DNA of 8,026 nt from an uncultured Bdellovibrionales bacterium (GTDB lineage: Bacteria > Bdellovibrionota > Bdellovibrionia > Bdellovibrionales > UBA1609), in NCBI GenBank assembly GCA_937980625.1, contig CALJPJ010000102.1, positions 1 to 8,026 of the forward strand, written 5' to 3'. Shown here one piece after another: positions 1-4,548 of the stretch. Numbering within the stretch: the first letter of the stretch is position 1; each line of letters begins with the position of its first letter. Both the position numbers and the translations under genes were made by a program. The notes beneath the pieces were generated by a model that worked only from the letters and a program-made list of their open reading frames with translations, had not been told where the DNA came from and did not search any database.

Positions 1-1
1 A

Positions 2-145
2 TTTACTCAAGTTATCTTAGTAATTTTTAAAATAGTATTTTCTATCCCGTTTGTAATTCAAACACCTGTCCAAAGCAAGACTGACAGTGGGAACTTTGGG
101 AAATTATATGACGCGCTAAGGATGGGCTTCATCGTCCAGATTTAA
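2..145 (+). CDS. possible 3' end of a gene entering from the left edge
   Basis: A reading frame is open from the window edge to a TAA at 143-145, giving 47 residues without a start. It opens with a hydrophobic stretch (about residues 1-22, rich in V, I, L and F, with a lysine inside) that could be a membrane segment. A more polar tail follows, containing DSGNFGKLYDALRMGF. Bases from about 60 to 140 look richer in G+C than the surroundings and use codons such as GCG, AGG and GGG that are rare in the neighbouring genes. I do not recognise the protein. The frame is short enough to be open by chance, and the stretch could equally be a decayed gene remnant. Confidence 0.3.
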   Translation, partial: FTQVILVIFKIVFSIPFVIQTPVQSKTDSGNFGKLYDALRMGFIVQI

Positions 146-155
146 ATAGAATAAA

Positions 156-193
156 GTCTAATCATAGACCAAAACTATATACAGAGTTATATT
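156..193 (+). promoter_or_regulatory. candidate sigma-70-type promoter with overlapping inverted repeat
   Basis: TAGACC at 165-170 (4 of 6 to TTGACA) and TATATT at 188-193 (5 of 6 to TATAAT) are separated by 17 bases. This would start transcription near 200, about 40 bases before the lipoprotein start at 239. A perfect 5-bp inverted repeat, GTCTA-ATCA-TAGAC (156-169), overlaps the -35 element and could be an operator half-site pair or chance. In AT-rich DNA such matches are common, so the call is tentative. Confidence 0.3.
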
Positions 194-238
194 TAGTTAA
201 TATTTGAATAATAACTTTTAAAAAAAAGAGCCCAAATT

Positions 239-601
239 ATGAGCAATTCAGTACTGATTTTAATTAGTTGCCTAACTATTTCACTATTTACTACATCTTG
301 TGCTAGCACCACCGAAGAAAATATTGAGCGGATTACCGTGGGCATGAATAAAGCCGTGGTTTTAGATATTGTCGGTGACCCATCCACAACCAGCAGATCA
401 AACAGTGTAGATAATTGGATTTATAAATATTACACAAATGACATTGAAAAGCATGTGAACGTTTCATTTAAAAATGGCCGAGTTATTAAAGTTCGCAATT
501 TTGACCCTGACGAAGGAGAAGGAACTTATCAAGACTACACTAAAAAAATTAAATCTGATCGCAAAAGTAAAGATGGAAGCTTTAAAAACCTCGACGAATA
601 A
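239..601 (+). CDS. small lipoprotein, SmpA/OmlA/BamE-like fold
   Basis: A 120-residue protein. Residues 1-20 form a hydrophobic signal ending in TTSC, with Cys21 as the lipidation site. The -3 position is Thr instead of Leu/Val/Ile, so the lipobox is loose. Residues from about 31 to 85 read I-x-x-GM-x-K-x-x-V-x-x-I-x-GxP, then a WIYKYY strand, then VSFKNGRVIKV. This is the alpha-alpha-beta-beta pattern of SmpA/OmlA/BamE-like periplasmic domains, as also found in many small lipoproteins. A charged tail rich in Lys, Asp and Glu (about 90-120) extends past the fold. No clear Shine-Dalgarno sequence precedes the ATG, only a weak AAGAG. True BamE acts in the outer-membrane BAM complex. This could be that subunit or only a lipoprotein sharing the fold; the motif alone does not decide. 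It converges on the gene at 604 with a 2-nt gap. Confidence 0.7.
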   Translation: MSNSVLILISCLTISLFTTSCASTTEENIERITVGMNKAVVLDIVGDPSTTSRSNSVDNWIYKYYTNDIEKHVNVSFKNGRVIKVRNFDPDEGEGTYQDYTKKIKSDRKSKDGSFKNLDE

Positions 602-603
602 AA

Positions 604-1104
604 CTAATTTTTAGTGACCTTAACTGGAAGTTCACCTGAACTTTTACTCACCAAATCTTTAGTTGTAAAAAACTTGTATTTCGTAGTCGCTCCATCTTTA
701 TCTATATTATTAATTTCTACCAAATAAAAATCTGGATTATCATTACCAGCGATTATCATAGGCTTTAATGATAGTGCAACGACTTGTTCAAACCCTTTTT
801 TAATTTTTTTTAGATTACAATTAACGACAATTGCTGGCCTTTGTTTAATTTTACAATCTGCAAAAGGAAACTCAACCCCACTTAGCTGCACTAATTTTAG
901 TATTTTAGTATTAATCACTAAACTATATGTTTTAGATTTTACTTGCGGAATAAGGTGAATAGATAAATTATTGTTAATTTCATTTTGCATAAAGTTTTGT
1001 GGAACAGACACAGATAATGGTGAGTACTTGACTTCAGATTTTTCAGGTTGAGATAGCATTGAAGCTACGACTATAAATAATACTACAAAAAAGATTGATT
1101 TCAT
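604..1104 (-). CDS. exported protein of unknown function
   Basis: I do not recognise this protein. From the ATG at 1104 it has 166 residues and begins MKSIFFVVLFIVVA, a typical Sec signal peptide with likely cleavage near Ala14, so the product should be periplasmic or secreted. The frame extends to an ATG at 1206 (200 residues), but that start has no Shine-Dalgarno sequence and would bury the signal peptide behind a second hydrophobic stretch. The start at 1104 is preceded by GGGACG at a usable distance. The mature part is mostly alternating beta-like segments with two cysteines (Cys84 and Cys96) that could form a disulfide. Its tail is lysine-rich. It is convergent with the lipoprotein gene on its left, and there is no room for a separate terminator between them. 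Confidence 0.65.
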   Translation of the reverse strand: MKSIFFVVLFIVVASMLSQPEKSEVKYSPLSVSVPQNFMQNEINNNLSIHLIPQVKSKTYSLVINTKILKLVQLSGVEFPFADCKIKQRPAIVVNCNLKKIKKGFEQVVALSLKPMIIAGNDNPDFYLVEINNIDKDGATTKYKFFTTKDLVSKSSGELPVKVTKN

Positions 1105-1135
1105 AAACGTCCCACACAATAAAATTAACAGTAAC

Positions 1136-1164
1136 AAACTAATTAAAAGCAATTGAGATGCCAA
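1136..1164 (-). promoter_or_regulatory. candidate promoter for the 604-1104 gene
   Basis: On the minus strand TTGGCA (1164-1159, 5 of 6 to TTGACA) is followed after 17 bases by TAGTTT (1141-1136, only 3 of 6 to TATAAT). If used, transcription would begin near 1129. That would exclude the upstream ATG at 1206 and support the start at 1104. The poor -10 box keeps this tentative. Confidence 0.25.
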
Positions 1165-1445
1165 CGGAGACCAGTATGTTTTTAACCTCAAATCACAGCT
1201 AACCATGTTTCATAAAAGTTTTAACCTCATAGGTATGTAATAATTTTAATTCGTAAGCGCATTTTGTCACTCTAGCTTCGACTTCAAATAAAAACTGTTT
1301 AATCTTACTTTTTTATTATATAAAAACTCTTATAATATAAGCACTTTACCAAATCTAACGACCTTAAATTTCAATCATTACTCATCTGCCATAACTTTGC
1401 GTTTATCTAACAAGTATTATATGACTGCAAAGAGATAGCTTCACT

Positions 1446-1455
1446 GGGGGGTGGA
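1446..1455 (+). promoter_or_regulatory. unusual G-run ribosome binding region
   Basis: The ten bases before the ATG at 1456 are six G, then TGGA. The G-run gives only partial pairing with the 16S rRNA tail (GGTGGA resembles GGAGG-type sites) and lies 0 to 5 bases from the start codon, closer than usual. A homopolymer of six G stands out in such AT-rich DNA and could be prone to slippage. Confidence 0.4.
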
Positions 1456-2223
1456 ATGTTGAAAAAAATATGTTTTTTAATTATTTCAACTAGTCTTATG
1501 CTAGCAATTAATGCTGTGGCTAAACCCGATGAATGTACATTTCCTAAACCGAATATAAAACGCCAACCCTATGATCTATTTAGTTTTAACCAAACAGATT
1601 GGTCGAATAAACTTTTTACGCAAGCAACTCAATCTTATTTTTACATAAATAATAACAATAAAAATATCTCACACTTTATCCCTGTAATTTCAGCTGTCAT
1701 TTTTAAAAACAGTGGTTGGGAAATAGATGAAATAAAAAATAGATTTCTAATCGCCACACAAATCTTACAACAATGTAAGGTTCATATTAATTCAGTTAAT
1801 ATTATACATACTGAAGCGCCAAATAAAACTGGGATCATCAGGCACCATCGCACCTGTTACAACCCAGAACCTAATGGGGAGCACTTTATTACTAATCAAT
1901 TGCCTTATTTACCTGGTATTAGAGCTTTTTTTATTAATAAGTTTATTATTGGGCCAGCAGGTACAGCATTTAATTTAAAGCGTGCAGCCAATACTCCAAT
2001 TGAAAATACAATTTGGTTAGCCAAAAATCATTTAAATAATAACCCGGCCCATGCACTTTATGAAATCGTTGCCCACGAACTCGGGCATATACTTTTAAAT
2101 GAAGGACACACTAATAATGATCAACCTAATTTAATGTCAGCCAAGCCTTCAAAACTAAATAATGAACTCAATGACCTACAATGTAATAAAATTCGCCAAA
2201 GCCCTTTAGTGTATAAGCTATAG
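1456..2223 (+). CDS. secreted zinc-metalloprotease-like protein
   Basis: A 255-residue protein with a Sec signal peptide (residues 1-22, ending AVA before Lys23). The C-terminal part carries HELGH at 207-211, then His218, then NLM at 225-227. HExxH is the zincin signature: the two His bind zinc and Glu208 would be the general base. His218 could be the third ligand and Met227 a Met-turn, as in metzincins, but the gap between the second and third His is one residue longer than the classical HExxHxxGxxH. The mature chain has four Cys (27, 107, 134, 243), enough for two disulfides, consistent with an exported enzyme. The start is the ATG after a run of six G followed by TGGA; this purine-rich leader sits unusually close to the start. 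Peptidase activity is inferred from the motif; substrate unknown. The gene is convergent with the lipoprotein gene at 2371. Confidence 0.75.
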   Translation: MLKKICFLIISTSLMLAINAVAKPDECTFPKPNIKRQPYDLFSFNQTDWSNKLFTQATQSYFYINNNNKNISHFIPVISAVIFKNSGWEIDEIKNRFLIATQILQQCKVHINSVNIIHTEAPNKTGIIRHHRTCYNPEPNGEHFITNQLPYLPGIRAFFINKFIIGPAGTAFNLKRAANTPIENTIWLAKNHLNNNPAHALYEIVAHELGHILLNEGHTNNDQPNLMSAKPSKLNNELNDLQCNKIRQSPLVYKL

Positions 2224-2370
2224 TTTAAACTATTTAGCCCTCATTCAATAACCACATCTTTAAATATTTTCCTGATTTTTAAGTATATTTAACTTATATG
2301 TGTAAAAACATATCATAGGAGGCTACTTGAATACATTGTAATATAAATAAACTAGAATTCAGGACGCTAT
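2224..2370. other. convergent intergenic region with hairpin and orphan Shine-Dalgarno sequence
   Basis: This gap separates the convergent metalloprotease and SLOG-like lipoprotein genes. It holds a perfect 6-bp inverted repeat, ATATGT (2296-2301) and ACATAT (2308-2313), without a following T-tract, so it is not a convincing terminator. Just after it lies a consensus AGGAGG (2317-2322, +) followed at four bases by TTG, which opens a frame of only four codons before TAA at 2339-2341. No larger gene follows. Confidence 0.5.
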
Positions 2371-3066
2371 TTAAAATGGCTTTAATTTAGATTTTAGTTG
2401 CTCAGCCTTGCCTTTATAGTTTTGAAGATCGGTATAGCCTTGCTCTTCAGCTCGTTGCTTTGCTAGATTGTGATTTACCTCCATTGAGGTAAAGTAAATC
2501 TCCTTATCGAGCGAAAGAGCTTCTCTCAGCTCTGCGTATACAATTTCTCCACCACCAAGCGCGTAAATAATATCACTACTAGCAACTATTGCCTGAGATG
2601 TAGCTGATAATTTTTTTGTACTTTCTATAAAGCCACCTAAATTTTTATCTTTCACTACAAAAGCCATATCTACCTCTTCCATTGAACTTAAAGAGTTAAT
2701 AGCAGCAGATGATAGTATTATAATTGTTGTAAAGCCTCTACTTTTTGCCATTGAATATATTGATAAATCATCACCCGTTAAGTGGCCCAAATTAATAATA
2801 TGAGTTTCTGGGTTGTACTTATCAAGAATTCGTACCGCACTATTTAATACAGCTGAAATATCTTGATAACCTTCGAAGCTATAACCAGTTATTGTAACTA
2901 CTTTTTTGCCTCCCGCGAACTGCTGAATATCAACAATAACTTGGCGAGCACTTCCTTCTGCCACTTGTACAGTTGTTGCTATTTGCCTTTTTACTTTATC
3001 TATTGATGCGCAGGATGAAACTAGTAAGCAAATTAAAAATAGTAAACGAAATTGAGTTAAAATCAT
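2371..3066 (-). CDS. lipoprotein with SLOG/LOG-like Rossmann domain
   Basis: A 231-residue protein. Residues 1-18 are a signal with a good lipobox, VSSC, so Cys19 is lipidated; the next residue is Ala, which favours the outer membrane under the E. coli rule. After a short linker, residues about 54-200 alternate strands and helices: VVTITGYSFEGY (56-67), HIINLGHLTGDD (89-100), TTIIILSS (113-120), a VDMAFVVKD strand (132-140), then SSDIIYALGGGEIVYAEL (163-180). GGGEIVYAE aligns by spacing with the PGGxGTxxE loop of LOG-type proteins, but the G-T pair is I-V. LOG and other SLOG domains are normally cytosolic and bind nucleotides; the loss of the loop residues and the lipid anchor argue against ordinary LOG cytokinin-activating activity. 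The tail (about 201-231) is Lys/Glu-rich. It starts 10 nt after the coiled-coil gene, and its ribosome site TAAGG overlaps that gene's stop, suggesting coupled translation. Domain assignment is by eye. Confidence 0.65.
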   Translation of the reverse strand: MILTQFRLLFLICLLVSSCASIDKVKRQIATTVQVAEGSARQVIVDIQQFAGGKKVVTITGYSFEGYQDISAVLNSAVRILDKYNPETHIINLGHLTGDDLSIYSMAKSRGFTTIIILSSAAINSLSSMEEVDMAFVVKDKNLGGFIESTKKLSATSQAIVASSDIIYALGGGEIVYAELREALSLDKEIYFTSMEVNHNLAKQRAEEQGYTDLQNYKGKAEQLKSKLKPF

Positions 3067-3076
3067 TAATTCAGCC

Positions 3077-3586
3077 TTATTCTACAAAAATAATTTTTTG
3101 TTTTTGCTCTTCAATTCTAAAATAGTCTTTTTTCTTCTTTTGCCAAGCTTTATTTTCAGGGCTCTTAATAAAATCTTTATACTGTTCTTCAACCCTCTTT
3201 TTAGAAGCTGTAATTACTCGATCAATACCCATTTCATCTTCAATTTCATCAAGCGTTTGCAGCTTTTTAACATCTTTATCTGATACTTGCGAGGTTTTAT
3301 ATTTAGTTGCTTTAATCAACTGATTTAACTCTTCAATTTTAATATTTAGCTCAATGTGTTTTTGTTTCAAAAGTTTGCTTAAGCTTTTTTTCTGCGGAGT
3401 TCCCTCCTCAATGCCTTTAAGCTGTTCAATTAAATTTTTAATTCCTTTTTTTTCATATTCAACTAGAGCTTGGCTGGCTTTGATCTCTTGTATTTCTTTT
3501 TCATACTCCCCTTTATCGCCAGCAATAACACTCGCGCTAATAAAGCTCACAAGTAACAAATAAAGTTTAAGCTTTTCTGATATCAT
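3077..3586 (-). CDS. periplasmic coiled-coil protein of unknown function
   Basis: A 169-residue protein with a signal peptide (residues 1-22, ending VIA before Gly23), so probably periplasmic. The mature chain is dominated by Lys, Glu and Leu/Ile. Residues about 27-95 have a heptad-like spacing of hydrophobics expected for a long alpha-helical coiled coil, broken at a GTPQ turn (about 62). The C-terminal third (about 120-165) is again charged and helical, with a KKKKD cluster. No enzymatic motif is visible. Its ATG lies inside the end of the upstream zinc-ribbon gene (20-nt overlap), preceded by a weak GGGAT, so translational coupling is likely. It could be a scaffold or spacer linking envelope layers, but this is inferred only from its helical character and its neighbours. 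Confidence 0.65.
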   Translation of the reverse strand: MISEKLKLYLLLVSFISASVIAGDKGEYEKEIQEIKASQALVEYEKKGIKNLIEQLKGIEEGTPQKKSLSKLLKQKHIELNIKIEELNQLIKATKYKTSQVSDKDVKKLQTLDEIEDEMGIDRVITASKKRVEEQYKDFIKSPENKAWQKKKKDYFRIEEQKQKIIFVE

Positions 3587-4457
3587 ACTGATCCCATAGT
3601 ATTGAAATTGGCATACCTTTTAACCTATTAATAATAATTGAAGCCTTAACAGCGGACAAAGGTTCAACACATAAACTTCCATCAACAATACTTTTATCTA
3701 AACTACCTAAATCAAGAAGTAGATTTTTATCTGCTAGCTCTCCAAATACCTGCTTTTTAATTTCATCAGTGTCAATCCCACCAATATATAGTTTATATTT
3801 TAAATAACCATCTTTGATTGAAGATGAATTAGAGTTCGCAAACTCAGAAAGGTTTATAATTTCAGTTTGCTCTTTATGTATTTTAGATTTTGTTATTTCA
3901 TGCTCAGCAAATGTATTAGGTTGTTCATTAAAAATTTCACTCACTTCAGCCGCAATATTTATTGAATCTGCTTGCCCCTGTACATTCGTTGGTTCTAAAG
4001 GTTCCTGGTTCGTTACTTCTGACACGAGCTCATTAAATGAAGTAAACTCATCAATCACCGCCTGCGACTCTACTTGAGTTCCACCGAAGCTTGTTTGATG
4101 ATTTGTACTCTCTTGCTCTTGACTATCATTATCTGAAAATAAAAATTCACTGCCATTGTTTTCAGCCTCATTTGGAGCTTCTAAATTAAAATTAAAATTT
4201 GTGGCTTCGTCACTAGAATCAGAAACTTGATTTGAAAAGGAGGACTCTACAAATGAGTCTAATTTGAAGTCTGATTCTTGAGCTACAACTTCAGAGTCTT
4301 CGTTTTGGCTTGCAAATGACGGCGGTGAATCGGGAGTATCTCCTGCAACTTGAACTTCGCCATCAATCCCAACAAGGACAGCAACTCCACAACCACTACA
4401 ATCAACAAGACCAAAGTCTTCATCAATTTCTGTATTACATTTTGGACAAACAGACAT
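3567..4457 (-). CDS. zinc-ribbon protein with acidic linker and C-terminal domain
   Basis: From the ATG at 4457 the protein has 296 residues. It opens with a zinc ribbon, CPKC at 4-7 and CSGC at 20-23, a four-cysteine metal site. Residues about 35-210 are a low-complexity linker rich in Glu, Asp, Ser, Asn and Gln, probably disordered. Residues about 220-296 form a compact domain: KYKLYIGGID, a helix, LLLDLGSLD, VKASIIINRL, then ISILWDQYDI, an alternating alpha/beta pattern. No signal peptide or membrane segment is present, so it should be cytoplasmic. The frame extends to a TTG at 4496, but the zinc ribbon begins right after the ATG, as is usual for such N-terminal ribbons, and the extension falls in an inverted repeat. 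The ribbon-linker-domain layout suggests an adaptor. It lies 91 nt after the secA stop and overlaps the next gene by 20 nt. Partner and function unknown. Confidence 0.65.
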   Translation of the reverse strand: MSVCPKCNTEIDEDFGLVDCSGCGVAVLVGIDGEVQVAGDTPDSPPSFASQNEDSEVVAQESDFKLDSFVESSFSNQVSDSSDEATNFNFNLEAPNEAENNGSEFLFSDNDSQEQESTNHQTSFGGTQVESQAVIDEFTSFNELVSEVTNQEPLEPTNVQGQADSINIAAEVSEIFNEQPNTFAEHEITKSKIHKEQTEIINLSEFANSNSSSIKDGYLKYKLYIGGIDTDEIKKQVFGELADKNLLLDLGSLDKSIVDGSLCVEPLSAVKASIIINRLKGMPISILWDQYDIRKA

Positions 4458-4463
4458 CTCTTT

Positions 4464-4506
4464 ATTATACAATAGTATTATATATCTATAAGACAAATAC
4501 TTATAG
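4464..4506 (-). promoter_or_regulatory. inverted repeat and TATAAT box between secA and the zinc-ribbon gene
   Basis: A perfect 7-bp inverted repeat, CTATAAG (4486-4492) and CTTATAG (4500-4506), with a 7-base loop, lies in the short gap after secA. It lacks the G+C-rich stem and T-tract of a terminator. Closer to the start, the minus strand reads TATAAT (4469-4464), with CTTATA 17 bases upstream as a poor -35 (3 of 6). Together they might be a regulated internal promoter, though TATAAT sits only six bases before the ATG, which would imply a start of transcription inside the gene. Weak evidence. Confidence 0.25.
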
Positions 4507-4548
4507 ACTCGACTAATTTTATATTAAACTCCAGGTTTTATTAAAAAA

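Larger units (their letters stand above)
1105..1455. other. gene-poor stretch upstream of the metalloprotease gene
   Basis: About 350 bases lie between two divergently transcribed genes. No convincing gene, RNA or repeat is visible. Bases 1105-1206 are open in the frame of the minus-strand gene but are probably its leader. For the plus-strand gene, TTGTCA at 1264-1269 and AATAAA at 1287-1292 (17-base spacing) form a possible promoter. A perfect TATAAT at 1331-1336 has no matching -35. Either would leave a leader of more than 100 bases before the start at 1456. Confidence 0.4.

Noticed and set aside
193..387. Minus-strand frame of 64 codons overlapping the BamE-like gene
   Set aside because: It overlaps the better-supported lipoprotein gene and its promoter region, with no ribosome site.
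1105..1206. N-terminal extension of the exported protein to the ATG at 1206
   Set aside because: No ribosome site precedes it, and it would place a second hydrophobic stretch ahead of a normal signal peptide; the ATG at 1104 has a GGGACG upstream.
2296..2313. Terminator for the metalloprotease or SLOG-like lipoprotein gene
   Set aside because: The 6-bp stem is all A/T except one pair and no T-tract follows on either strand.
2371..3066. Active LOG phosphoribohydrolase
   Set aside because: The G-T of the PGGxGTxxE loop is I-V here and the protein is lipid-anchored outside the cytoplasm, away from the nucleotide substrates.
4458..4496. TTG start at 4496 for the zinc-ribbon protein
   Set aside because: It begins in the loop of an inverted repeat and adds 13 residues before MSVCPKC, a usual beginning for an N-terminal zinc ribbon.
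3098..4516. Several plus-strand open frames of 60-90 codons opposite the coiled-coil and zinc-ribbon genes
   Set aside because: They are antisense shadows of Lys/Glu- and Ser/Asp-rich coding sequence, giving Phe/Leu/Ser/Cys-rich products without ribosome sites or motifs.
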